NCBI RefSeq assembly: GCF_034351645.1
Contig: NZ_CP133782.1
Coordinates: 1,183,001-1,247,000 of the forward strand
DNA: 64,000 nt
Reading direction: 5' to 3'
DNA from: Pseudomonas sp. DC1.2
GTDB lineage: Bacteria > Pseudomonadota > Gammaproteobacteria > Pseudomonadales > Pseudomonadaceae
This document shows, piece after piece, positions 8,687-16,691 of this stretch. Every line of letters starts with the position of its first letter. The stretch's first letter is position 1. The notes under the pieces are model-generated. The model did not search any database, was not told the origin of the DNA, and saw only the letters and a list, made by a program, of their open reading frames with translations. The position numbers and the translations under genes are program-made.

Positions 8687-9526
8687 ATGCAAACCGCCTA
8701 CACCGTCCTGATCATGCTGATGCTGGTCGGCGTTTCACGTCTTGTCGGGCGTGTGATTCCGTTGCCACTGCCACTGGTGCAAATTGGCGCGGGTGCTTTG
8801 CTGGCGTGGCCAACGCTTGGGCTGCACGTTGCGCTGGACCCGGAATTGTTCCTTTTTCTGTTTCTGCCGCCGCTATTGTTCTCCGATGGCTGGCGCATGC
8901 CCAAGCGTGAGCTGTGGCGCCTGCGCGGGCCAATCCTGACGCTTGCGGTGGGGCTGGTGTTGTTCACGGTGGTGGGTGCCGGGTATTTCATTCATTGGTT
9001 GTTACCCAGTATTCCTCTGCCGGTGGCGTTTGCGCTGGCGGCAGTGTTGTCGCCGACTGACGCCGTGGCGGTCTCGGCCATTTCCCAGAACCGTTTGCCG
9101 ACACCACTGATGCACATGCTCCAGGGCGAAGCGCTGATGAACGACGCCTCTGGCCTGGTGACCTTTAAGTTTGCCTTGGTTGCCGCGATGACCGGTGTGT
9201 TCTCACTGGCCAACGCCAGCGTGACGTTCGTCCTGGTGGCCGTGGGCGGTTTAGCGGTGGGTGTGGCCTTGAGTTGGCTGGTCGGACGTATGCGGGCCTG
9301 GATGATCGCTCGCGGTTGGGGGGATCCGGCGACCCACGTGGTCTTCATGTTGTTACTGCCGTTTGCCGCCTATGTGCTGGCTGAACGCCTGGGTGCGTCG
9401 GGTATTTTATCGGCGGTGGCGGCGGGGATGATGCAGAGCTGGCTCGACCTGTTGCCGCGCCAGACCAGCACGCGCCTGCTTAACCGCAGCGTCTGGTCGT
9501 TGCTGGAGTTTGCGTTCAACGGTTTG
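8687..9526 (+). pseudogene. CPA1-family Na+/H+ antiporter, 5' portion (split by island)
   Basis: Residues 1-280 of a monovalent cation/proton antiporter of the CPA1 (NhaP/YjcE) group, an inner-membrane exchanger. It contains about nine hydrophobic helices and the conserved LSPTDAVAVSAI and GEALMNDASGLVTFK motifs (transport Asp and neighbours). The true sequence stops at NGL (GGTTTG, 9521-9526). The frame then enters island DNA and ends after about 26 unrelated residues at 9607. The remaining 263 codons lie at 32945-33736 in the correct frame; joined, the product is 543 residues, normal for the family. ATG at 8687 is chosen as the membrane-helix start. As it stands the gene is probably inactive. 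Confidence 0.9.
9521..9526 (+). other. Left junction repeat of the island (GGTTTG)
   Basis: GGTTTG in the antiporter gene is repeated at 32939-32944. It is the only direct repeat visible at the junctions and marks the likely crossover site. Confidence 0.7.
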
Positions 9527-9546
9527 CAGGTTTTTTTATTCTTTTC

Positions 9547-9818
9547 ATGTAAACGTCATTTGTGGGCGTATGACAGACGTCCTAATTCCAATGTCCTATC
9601 CGTATAAACCCTGAATTTATGGGGTTCTAGGCGCGTAAATCATTTTCTATGGATGCATCAATCATGGTGCTTTCTCGGAAAAATGTAAACATAAGATTTT
9701 CGGCGCGATTTCATCGGAAAAATGTAAACCTAGTACGCGGTTTGCAACCTTGTGAAGCCAAAACCTTCTCTTAGTGAATGTAAACAGCGGCGGTTTTATT
9801 GGGGTTGGCGGTTTACAT
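9547..9818. repeat. ATGTAAAC repeat cluster in the left island end
   Basis: ATGTAAAC occurs at 9547-9554, 9683-9690, 9722-9729 and 9778-9785, and inverted (GTTTACAT) at 9811-9818. Two copies are part of a perfect 16-base direct repeat TCGGAAAAATGTAAAC (9675-9690 and 9714-9729, period 39). The inverted form recurs at the right end. Such clustered short repeats next to a junction are expected of recombinase arm-binding sites; this role is inferred. Confidence 0.65.
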
Positions 9819-9908
9819 TTGCGTCGTAGTTACCAAGAGGTTCGAACCTGATTTTCTCCGCAGCAGGCGCTTTTCGGCTCACCCGAACCAGGTTGCCGGC
9901 TGCGGTGC

Positions 9909-9932
9909 GAAAAAGGGCACCGGTGCCTTTTT
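9909..9932. terminator. Bidirectional terminator-like hairpin
   Basis: AAAAAGG-GCACCGGTGC-CTTTTT is a near-perfect palindrome with A-run and T-run flanks, able to stop transcription from either side. No intact gene ends here, so it may be left from removed cargo or may insulate the island end. Confidence 0.5.
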
Positions 9933-10066
9933 CAAGCATCAATAAATTCAGATGCCAAATTCTATGTCGCTTACACGGCCAAGCGCCGATGAACAGGAGT
10001 TGGCAGACACATTATTTTTAGGATCGCCTTGTAGATCAGGTGTGCCGACGAACACGCTCTTTTTGA

Positions 10067-10261
10067 ACCCGTGGTCGGGATCTATTCGGTCATGTCATTG
10101 GGCGCGATGAGTGTCGGCCCGTCCTGGTTTGGATAGTTCCCCTGTGCCTAGCGTTGCAGTTGCTCGTGGCGTTGGTATATGCGAGCTACCAAAAGCATCA
10201 TTGGCCCGAAGACCCATTGGTGGCAGAGCCGACTGCTCGTGCGAAGCCAAGAGGGACGTAG
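10067..10261 (+). pseudogene. Possible remnant of a membrane-protein gene
   Basis: A 64-codon open stretch without a start ends at TAG 10261. It reads ...RPVLVWIVPLCLALQLL..., one strong hydrophobic helix, then a basic, proline-containing tail. It is preceded in frame by a stop and has no ribosome binding site. It may be the C-terminal end of a lost gene. Weak evidence; chance is not excluded. The rest of 9607-10319 holds no recognisable gene. Confidence 0.25.
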
Positions 10262-10319
10262 GGGAGAGGGGGTTCTAGCGCTTTTGCCGGCGCCGTAGCA
10301 GGCGGAGGTCGTTCCAAGC

Positions 10320-10475
10320 GTGACGTGTCACAACGATGTTTTTTTTGACGTGAGAATCACGCTTGGGTACTATGAATATGTCGCTACAGACCGGAACCTT
10401 GAGAAAGGGGTAGCGATGCCGGGAACGAGCTTAGGCGAGTTCCTCCCAGCCAGTGAGCGGGATTTGAAAGGCTAG
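10320..10475 (+). CDS. Small hypothetical protein, 51 residues
   Basis: A GTG-started frame with GGAGG eleven bases upstream encodes 51 residues containing VRITLGYYEYVATDRN and a C-terminal EFLPASERDLKG. It is followed 19 bases later by a clear terminator. The position just before a terminator supports a real short gene, but it could also be the 3' remnant of a longer one, since the frame stays open five codons further upstream. No family recognised. Confidence 0.35.
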   Translation: MTCHNDVFFDVRITLGYYEYVATDRNLEKGVAMPGTSLGEFLPASERDLKG

Positions 10476-10493
10476 GCCGATATGTGATTCAGC

Positions 10494-10527
10494 AAAAAGC
10501 CCTACGGTGTGAGCCGCAGGGCTTTTT
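10494..10527. terminator. Rho-independent terminator
   Basis: AAAAGCCCTACGG / CCGCAGGGCTTTTTT stem with an eight-base loop and a T run on the plus strand; the A run before it makes it usable on the minus strand too (for the gene at 10588-11082). Confidence 0.75.
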
Positions 10528-10587
10528 TGCTTTTCCAGGTAGCGTCATTGAACGACAACGGCCTCGTTTAGACGGCGTAGCCCTGGT

Positions 10588-11082
10588 TCAGACAGGGACA
10601 CCCTCGTTACGCTTTTCGAGCACGTAGCGAACGTTCAGCAGCGGCCCTTTGCTCGGCATACCACCTCGACCCCATGTTTCGACTTCATAGGCCGAGACCA
10701 CATTCAGGCGGAGGAAGTTCTCCATGTTCTGCGGTTTGCGAATCTCGAAGAAGATCGCATATTCGTGTACATCCATGCAGAAGTACCGCCTGTTGGTTTT
10801 TCCGGCGAAGTGGGCCCTGACTTTCGATTCAATGAAGCGCCTATCGATGTAGTCGATAAGTTGTTTGGATAGAGCGTACCGATTCGGGCAGAAGTATCGT
10901 TCTTCCTTGGTCTTTGGGTGGACGATCAGTTCCCCGTTTTCTTTGCTGTCAGTGAAGCAGTGAAGCCCGAACGTGAATTCGACGCTGCACTCGCTGGCAC
11001 CCAATTGGAATGTCCGCACCGTGGGCTGCAGATGAGCCATGCAGACTTCTTTTCCATTGATCGTCAAATTATCCCAGCGCAT
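10588..11082 (-). CDS. Hypothetical protein, 164 residues
   Basis: An island gene of unknown function. The product starts MRWDNLTINGK and is a mixed alpha/beta soluble protein with no signal or membrane helix. Notable segments are ERYFCPNRYALSKQLIDYID, RYFCMDVHEYAIFFEIRKP and a C-terminal GRGGMPSKGPLLNVRYVLEKR. Upstream in-frame GTG codons at 11088 and 11109 are alternative starts; the ribosome site is ambiguous (GAAG). It ends just before a bidirectional terminator. Confidence 0.6.
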   Translation of the reverse strand: MRWDNLTINGKEVCMAHLQPTVRTFQLGASECSVEFTFGLHCFTDSKENGELIVHPKTKEERYFCPNRYALSKQLIDYIDRRFIESKVRAHFAGKTNRRYFCMDVHEYAIFFEIRKPQNMENFLRLNVVSAYEVETWGRGGMPSKGPLLNVRYVLEKRNEGVPV

Positions 11083-11340
11083 GCTCACGGTCACTTCTTT
11101 TCGGCCCACGAGAATATGCGATTAAAAGGTGATGTCAATATAGTGGCCATTTAGCACTGTGCCCAGTAAGTGCAGGCTTTAGGCGCAGAAACGTTTCGTG
11201 CGGGGTCGAAAGCAACCGTGGGGCGCACAGGCTACTCAGGTGCTTGTGGCCCGCATACGATGATCCCTCCATTCCAACGCTCCGCCACACGGCCAAGATG
11301 CCCCGGTTCACGCCTAAATCATCTTCCATGGTAGAGCAAG

Positions 11341-11654
11341 CTAGTCTGGTGCCTCACCTTCCAAGAAGCCCAGGAGGTACAGGACATTCCTATCCGGTAG
11401 CTGCTCATCCGTAGGAATCACCATAGGTTTGGTGAATGCGTCGATGTCTTTGAAATCGAACGCAGCAGCCAAGGCCCGAAGGGTGTGCACGCTTGCTCGC
11501 CTGCCTCAATGCGCTGGATGGTTCGCTCTGTAGAGTGCGCAAGCTGTGCCAGAGTGTCCTGTGATCATTGTCGAGTCTCACGAAAATGCCTGATAACGAG
11601 GCCCAGCTCGCTTTTGCTGAGTACGCGTTTTTCAGCTCTGTCGAATATGCTCAT
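11341..11654 (-). pseudogene. Decayed XRE-family helix-turn-helix regulator
   Basis: A ribosome site (AGGAG) and ATG at 11654 open a frame MSIFDRAEKRVLSKSELG...RHFRETRQ that meets an in-frame TGA, where a Trp codon is usual. The same frame then continues SQDTLAQLAHSTERTIQRIE, a classic helix-turn-helix. After GEQA one frame change is needed to continue VHTLRALAAAFDF...LYLLGFLEGEAPD to a TAG at 11341. One stop plus one frameshift make it inactive. The domain type resembles XRE regulators of toxin-antitoxin or phage modules. Confidence 0.65.
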
Positions 11655-11743
11655 ATCGTGTCTCCTGCTACTTGGCTGATGTGATGATCCGAGTATGAAC
11701 AGGCGCGGATCGCGGTGACACGACATGTACCCGACAGGCCTCT

Positions 11744-13372
11744 TTATGTCCTCTTCACTTTTGCCCGCCAGTCCTTCGTATAGAGCAGTTTGTCGCGATG
11801 CAATTGTAATACCTTATTGTTTTGCAGGATCTGCTGAGTCGCGAGGCTGAACTTTTTCGCCTCATCAAAAGCTAGGAAAATTTGCTTTTGTTTAAATGAG
11901 GCTAGAATTCGAATGATATGCTCAGTGGCGGCAATTTCGATGTTTTTATAGATCATCGAATCATGGATGACAAATGGCAGGCGCGTGAGCGAAAGCATTG
12001 ACAAATCAAATCCAACCAAGCCTGCATACGATTTTCCTGTTCCAGTATCCAATGGCGAAGTAAAGCTGTAAGAATTTGCACTCTTAATGCGAATCTGTGA
12101 CGGGTTGCGTTCAGGCCCGTAAACAGTATTGTTAAATTTCTCAAGCTTCTGGTTGATGGTGCCTTCAATCTCAAGAAATATTTTGTCGTAGATAGCATCT
12201 AGGCGCGTTTTGGAAGCGGCCTCGCTATCATCAATTGAAACCTTCTGCTCGAAGAATTTATTCTCTTCCCTAGCCTTGTCGGTAACCTCTTTAAGTTCAA
12301 AGACTTTCGTGAATAGGTCTGTGGGGGTGCCTTTAGCTTTAAGGGTGAGTTTTATTTGTTGATCCAGGTCGGTGATAAGTCCGGTAATCTCAGATTCATT
12401 TGCGACCAAAAGCTCAAGTTCGCTTTTAAGTTCTTTGCTGACTAGCTTGCCAATTTTTGCGTGGAATTGCTCTACCTGTTCGAGTCTTTCTAGGTTGGCT
12501 TCTGGGAAAAATTCAGCAACAAGAGCTATGTTTGCAGCGAGGCGAGGTGTTACGCCAGATATGTCCCTCTGAAGCTTTTCTCTTCTAGCTGAAATCAGAT
12601 TTCTCTGATTTATCATCTCGTTTTTGGTTTGTTGGATAGCCCTTAATTTTTCGTCGAACAGGGCTTCGTATGCGGTGATGGCTCCAGCGAAATTATCCTT
12701 GATATCACTAATGGCTTGTGCATTAGTTTTAATTAGCTGGTTGTTGGATTTGTATTTGGTCATCGTGATCCGTGGAATGATTTCCGCAGTCATCGACTTT
12801 CTCATCAGATCTTTTTTATCTTTCAAGGTCTGAAGTACAGCCCGCTCCACGGAAACATCACCGGTGCGTTCAAAGAGATCGAGCAGCCTGGCCACCCCGG
12901 CGCTGAGCCTTTCTTTTGAAGCTCCCGCCAATGGGTGATCTGGATCGGCTTCGCCCTTGTTCCATATCCGAGCAAATGGGCCAACAATGGATCGAAAGGT
13001 GCTCTCTAGCTCAGACAGGTCGTAGAGGCTTTTTAGCTTTTCTCTATACGCTTCTAATGATATTTCGTCTTGTTTAACATGGTTGGAGTCGCAGACATCA
13101 ACGACGTCTGGCTGCTCAGTAGACCTAGTTACGAATAGGGGGGCGCCACCGAAGTCAAATGTGATTTCGTATGAATGGTTCCCAAGCACCTTAATAACTC
13201 CGGCGTCGTCTACCAATAGGCTATTACCGCCCATTGCGAAGTCGATCACCAAGAGAGCTGATGATTTGCCAATAGAGTTCTTGGCTTCGTCATCACCAAG
13301 GACAATATTTAGTCCAGCATGGAATTCAATAGGGGTTTGATTGAATAGACTGCACTTCACCTGTTTAAGCAT
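11744..13372 (-). CDS. ABC-3C system ATPase, SMC-like DUF2326 protein
   Basis: The nucleotide-binding subunit of an ABC three-component (ABC-3C) conflict system. Of 542 residues, the N-terminus has a modified P-loop, GDDEAKNSIGKSS (residues about 26-38), characteristic of DUF2326 ATPases. Residues about 180-400 are rich in charged heptads and form a coiled-coil hairpin as in SMC/RecN proteins. The C-terminal lobe has LPFVIHDSMIYKN (about 465) at the Walker B/D-loop position. ATG at 13372 has GGAG nine bases before it; a TTG six bases upstream is too close. It overlaps the middle-component gene by eight bases. DNA or phage-structure sensing is inferred from the family. Confidence 0.8.
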   Translation of the reverse strand: MLKQVKCSLFNQTPIEFHAGLNIVLGDDEAKNSIGKSSALLVIDFAMGGNSLLVDDAGVIKVLGNHSYEITFDFGGAPLFVTRSTEQPDVVDVCDSNHVKQDEISLEAYREKLKSLYDLSELESTFRSIVGPFARIWNKGEADPDHPLAGASKERLSAGVARLLDLFERTGDVSVERAVLQTLKDKKDLMRKSMTAEIIPRITMTKYKSNNQLIKTNAQAISDIKDNFAGAITAYEALFDEKLRAIQQTKNEMINQRNLISARREKLQRDISGVTPRLAANIALVAEFFPEANLERLEQVEQFHAKIGKLVSKELKSELELLVANESEITGLITDLDQQIKLTLKAKGTPTDLFTKVFELKEVTDKAREENKFFEQKVSIDDSEAASKTRLDAIYDKIFLEIEGTINQKLEKFNNTVYGPERNPSQIRIKSANSYSFTSPLDTGTGKSYAGLVGFDLSMLSLTRLPFVIHDSMIYKNIEIAATEHIIRILASFKQKQIFLAFDEAKKFSLATQQILQNNKVLQLHRDKLLYTKDWRAKVKRT

Positions 13373-13586
13373 ATTCAATCACTCCAGTTTCATCCTGAAT
13401 ATCTAAATAACCTAGAAAAAATAGAACATCCATCGCAGCAAGAAATTCAGAGGTGTCTAAGAATTTATCGCGAGTCTTCGCGAGGGCTTGGGCTACTGTT
13501 TCGCCAAGCTCCTTCTCTGCTAGGATTACGTGCATCTTGAAAATCGTAGATTCCTCAAGCTTCGTAAACTTACTAGGCACTAACAT
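13365..13586 (-). CDS. ABC-3C middle component (MC6-like), 73 residues
   Basis: A small linker protein between the nuclease effector and the ATPase genes. Starting at ATG 13586 (GAGG upstream) it reads MLVPSKFTKLEES...DTSEFLAAMDVLFFLGYLDI...GVIEYA, a wHTH-like pattern resembling ABC-3C middle component 6. It overlaps the upstream nuclease gene by 14 bases and the downstream ATPase gene by eight, so all three are translationally coupled. The MC6 label is from memory of the family pattern and from context. Confidence 0.72.
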   Translation of the reverse strand: MLVPSKFTKLEESTIFKMHVILAEKELGETVAQALAKTRDKFLDTSEFLAAMDVLFFLGYLDIQDETGVIEYA

Positions 13587-14349
13587 CGAAAACCTCGCAG
13601 TTTTGAACAAAGAATGAAGTTATGATCTTCGAAACATCCAGCGACTTACCGCTTTTAGCGCTAATCCATTGAGCGATATAGTTGAAAATTACATCCTTGT
13701 TGTCAGGATGATCTCTATGCATCGCCCAAAAATAGGTATTTACTTGGTTGAGCAGCATCTTGACTGATGCTTGATCCCTTTGCTCAAGCAGACGCAGTTC
13801 ATCCCGAATTGTCACGAAATAGCCAACCACGTCGTTTCGTATGTTGCGTTTCAGGACGTTGGTAGCGCCTTTCTTTAGTTTCTCTTTTAAGGTGTAGGCA
13901 TTTAGTTCTAAGTCAAAGGTGACGAGGCTATCGTCGTCTAGATCAGCGAATGACTCAATCAGCTCTTTTATCTCTATCCTGAGGCTGTGTTCAGAAATAG
14001 ACTTTCTTGCCTCGGTATCTCGGATGAAGCCGTCCTTAATTTCCCGTAACCGATCATACTCTTCAATCTTAAAATCCTTGTCATACTTCCGGTGACAAGA
14101 TGGGCACAAGCAGATCACGTTGCCGAGACCGTTTATGTCGATAGGAATCGTGTGATTTATCAGTGCCAGAGTTTGAGCGGCAGTTGGATTCAGAGGGTAG
14201 ATGTGAGCGATTTCATAAAACTTTCTAGGGTTTTTTGAACCTGGCTTCTTATCTATGATTACAAGAGCGCAAAGCGGACAGATACCACCTGTTTCCGCAT
14301 AAAGCATGCTGTGCTCTTCAGGATGGTAAGTTGTCCTTACATTCGCCAT
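13573..14349 (-). CDS. ABC-3C effector: HNH endonuclease with C-terminal ABC-3C domain
   Basis: First gene of the three-gene operon, 258 residues. The N-terminus is an HNH nuclease: CPLC (Cys24, Cys27), EIAHIYPLN (His49), GLGNVICLCPSCHRKYD (Asn77, Cys82, Cys85, His86). The C-terminal 150 residues are helical with no known catalytic motif and match the position of the ABC-3C C-terminal domain that docks to the middle component. ATG at 14349 has TTAGG upstream; the longer frame lacks a site. Predicted role: nucleic acid cleavage released when the ATPase senses infection. There is no methyltransferase nearby, so it is not an ordinary restriction enzyme. Confidence 0.78.
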   Translation of the reverse strand: MANVRTTYHPEEHSMLYAETGGICPLCALVIIDKKPGSKNPRKFYEIAHIYPLNPTAAQTLALINHTIPIDINGLGNVICLCPSCHRKYDKDFKIEEYDRLREIKDGFIRDTEARKSISEHSLRIEIKELIESFADLDDDSLVTFDLELNAYTLKEKLKKGATNVLKRNIRNDVVGYFVTIRDELRLLEQRDQASVKMLLNQVNTYFWAMHRDHPDNKDVIFNYIAQWISAKSGKSLDVSKIITSFFVQNCEVFDVSA

Positions 14350-14739
14350 ATAAAACCTAAGTTGTGTGCATGCCACTCAGGGCTGAGCAGTGCCCCGGTT
14401 GGCTGCTGGAAGAGTAATGAAGAGGCGCAGGTATAGGTTCCAAGCGGCAAAACAAGAACGCCTGATCTACGGGTGATTGTGAGGGTAGCAAGACGCTGTC
14501 AGCCAACGGTGCGGCTGTGTCTATTGATAGAGACATCCTGCTTTCGCAAGTTGCCTGTTTAAAATTCCACATTCCCTGTGCCTGATTTCCACTTGTCTCG
14601 CGCAACATACCATTTTGCCATCATCGCCGGTATAGCTAAGCCCCGCCTTTTGAGGAAGGGGCAACCAATGGCGGTGTGAGCATGATTGAAGCTGTGAGGT
14701 ATGATCGCCAGAGCTTGCCTCCCTCTAATCAGGCTAGAA
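14350..14739. other. Intergenic region upstream of the ABC-3C operon
   Basis: About 390 bases between the divergent ABC-3C operon and the next plus-strand gene. A GC hairpin GCCCCGCC...GGAAGGGGC lies near 14640-14663. A minus-strand open frame here (14357-14608) has no ribosome site and looks random. No promoter could be assigned with confidence. Confidence 0.4.
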
Positions 14740-15297
14740 ATGATGCTGAAGTTTTTAAAACGCGTCTTTAACGTCCTCTATCCCGACCGCCGTCCCGATT
14801 GGGAGCAGAAGCGCGAGCGTGAGTTCATCCTGGCAGCGAACGGGTTAAAGACTCTTTCGGTCACCGACCGGGGCGGCATGTCTATCGACCCCGAAGAGCT
14901 CCGCGATCAAATAATCGCCTCACGTGAGCAGTTGAAGCATCTTGTCCACAGGCCAGAAGCGCCTAGCCGATCATTAAGAGCAGCGGAAGCTGCCCAGATG
15001 GAACCGTTAGTGAGTTCCACCGTAGAGGCTCCGGTGAGCGCCATGGACTGTATAGAGGTGGTGACCTGGCGTCGGTTGCTGAGTGGCGCTGTGGTGCGGT
15101 ACGTGTGCCTCAAGTCTACGAGTACCGGTGGATACTCGGTCGCGACGGCCAGCATGTTCTCAGGGGCTACAGAAAGCCTCCCGACTTGGGTCGACGGCAA
15201 TACCAACAGGCAAATTGCGAATGCCCTACAGCTCGGTGACCTCCAGTGGTACGCGACTGTGAGCGAGGCTATGGATGCTTGGGATGCGGAGCTTTGA
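14740..15297 (+). CDS. Hypothetical protein, 185 residues
   Basis: Starts MMLKFLKRVFNVLYPDRRPDWE, with a basic/hydrophobic N-terminal helix, then a charged segment (EQKREREFILAANG) and a C-terminal half beginning around CIEVVTWRRLLSGAVVRYVC and ending AMDAWDAEL. ATG at 14740 has AGG upstream. No recognised domain; orphan island gene divergent from the ABC-3C operon. Confidence 0.55.
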   Translation: MMLKFLKRVFNVLYPDRRPDWEQKREREFILAANGLKTLSVTDRGGMSIDPEELRDQIIASREQLKHLVHRPEAPSRSLRAAEAAQMEPLVSSTVEAPVSAMDCIEVVTWRRLLSGAVVRYVCLKSTSTGGYSVATASMFSGATESLPTWVDGNTNRQIANALQLGDLQWYATVSEAMDAWDAEL

Positions 15298-15371
15298 TGA
15301 CCCTGAACTTTCAGTTGGGGCGCGCCCCTGCGGGGAGCGGCTGTCGTGCACCGAGCCCTTGCGATGCCAAG

Positions 15372-15420
15372 GTCTCGGCCCTTCGGGCTTCCATGCCACA
15401 CGCCTGCGCGCTCCGCTTGC
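15372..15420 (+). repeat. 49-base dispersed repeat, copy 1
   Basis: GTCTCGGCCCTTCGGGC, ten variable bases, then CACGCCTGCGCGCTCCGCTT plus GC. The same two blocks with the same spacing recur at 18748-18796. The copies bracket the Gp37/TcmP cassette and two small genes. Confidence 0.7.
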
Positions 15421-15877
15421 GTGATGCCTAGATCAGTTCCTCCCTGGACAATGCCTGTAGTTCCCACACTCTGGTCTCTTCACAGATCAAGTGTGAGGCT
15501 AGCAATGGCTTTTTGGAGGGATAAACTCCCAAGCCTGGGTGCAGGCTGAGGAGCGGGCAGTCATAAGAGCTGTCATAAGAGCTGTGAACAGCTTGATACC
15601 ACCTGGTAGATTCCCCATACCTCAAAAGTAGCTTTCGGCAACAGATTTCCCATCCACTAGAGAAACATGTGCCACTGGGCGGGAAACACCATGCCTAGGG
15701 TGCTCAATGCAGCAGGAAACACTACGCTGTACAAATGTACAGCATTCGATCCGCAGAGCCTCAAACGCCATCATATCTGCCCTAATGGCAAGTAATTCAT
15801 TATGATGGCACCGAATTCGGCTCTCTCGGTCAGACATGCGCCAGCTAGGAACGCAAACGAGGGGGCTAGGAAAGGAT
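15421..15877. other. Gene-free stretch before the Gp37/TcmP pair
   Basis: No supported gene. A short palindrome CTGTACAAATGTACAG lies at 15728-15743 (TGTACA inverted halves) and could be an operator. An open minus-strand frame from 15837 lacks a ribosome site. Confidence 0.35.
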
Positions 15878-16660
15878 ATGGCAGAGACACAGATTGAGTG
15901 GACAGACTCTACCTGGAATCCGGTAGCAGGCTGCTCCATCATTAGTGCCGGGTGCAAGAACTGCTATGCCATGGAAATGGCACGTCGGCTTGAAGCCATG
16001 GGCACTCCAAAATACATGGGTTTAACCCGCAAAAAGAACAAGCGCGTAATCTGGAACGGCACCATCGTCGAAGATCACGACGCCTTGGCGATTCCGTATC
16101 GCTGGAAGAAGCCCAGGAAGGTTTTTGTGAACTCAATGAGCGATCTTTTCCATGAGAAGGTCAGCGAAGAGTTCATAGTTGCCGTCTGGAAGGTCATGCG
16201 AGAAACCCCGCATCACAATTACCAGATTTTGACCAAGCGGCCAGAGCGGATGAAGCAGATTCTCAATGAAGTCATCACTGAGGTGCTACCCAATGTGTGG
16301 CTGGGCACCTCCGTGGAAGACCGTGATGCTGCTGGGCGCGTTCAGTTTCTGAAAGACACACCTGCGCAGATCAGATTCATCTCCTTTGAGCCACTGATTG
16401 GCCCCGTAGGCAGCATCGATCTCTCGCAGATTGACTGGGCGATTGTCGGCGGTGAGAGCGGTAATAAAGCGCGGCCTGTGAAGGAAGGCTGGATTGATGA
16501 GATCTACACGCAGTGCCTAGAAAGCGGCACAGCGTTTTTCTTTAAGCAGTGGGGGACGTGGGGTGAAGACAATGTCCGCCGTTCGAAAAAAGCTAACGGT
16601 CGCGAATACCGTGGCAAAACCTGGGATGAAATGCCTGTAAAGCTGGTGGGCATGGCCTAG
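15878..16660 (+). CDS. Phage Gp37/Gp68 family protein (DUF5131, three-Cys motif)
   Basis: A 260-residue protein starting MAETQIEWTDSTWNPVAGC. It has the family's three-cysteine motif, C19-x6-C26-x2-C29, reminiscent of the iron-sulfur site of radical SAM enzymes. Other conserved stretches are VFVNSMSDLFHE, YQILTKRPER, NVWLGTSVED, RFISFEPLIG, AIVGGESG and FFFKQWGTWGE. AAAGGA precedes the ATG. It lies 31 bases before tcmP; the pair is a recurrent, functionally unresolved association in phages and genomic islands. Radical SAM chemistry is inferred from the Cys pattern only. Confidence 0.88.
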   Translation: MAETQIEWTDSTWNPVAGCSIISAGCKNCYAMEMARRLEAMGTPKYMGLTRKKNKRVIWNGTIVEDHDALAIPYRWKKPRKVFVNSMSDLFHEKVSEEFIVAVWKVMRETPHHNYQILTKRPERMKQILNEVITEVLPNVWLGTSVEDRDAAGRVQFLKDTPAQIRFISFEPLIGPVGSIDLSQIDWAIVGGESGNKARPVKEGWIDEIYTQCLESGTAFFFKQWGTWGEDNVRRSKKANGREYRGKTWDEMPVKLVGMA

Positions 16661-16691
16661 TAGAAATACCGTAGCCTGACAAGGAATATCC

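Noticed and set aside
9521..9526. tRNA-type attachment site for the island
   Set aside because: No tRNA gene at either end; the interrupted sequence is clearly protein coding.
9675..9785. CRISPR array suggested by repeats with regular spacing
   Set aside because: Repeats are only 8-16 bases with unequal spacing, no cas genes, and the motif recurs inverted at the other island end.
13573..14349. HNH nuclease as part of a restriction-modification system
   Set aside because: No DNA methyltransferase or specificity gene nearby; the coupled middle component and ATPase fit ABC-3C better.
14357..14608. 83-codon minus-strand frame upstream of the HNH gene
   Set aside because: No start site and random-looking composition; probably chance.
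15622..15837. Possible 71-residue minus-strand gene (MSDRESRIRCHHNELL...)
   Set aside because: No ribosome binding site and no family pattern; overlaps a likely promoter region of the DUF5131 gene. Not excluded, but unsupported.
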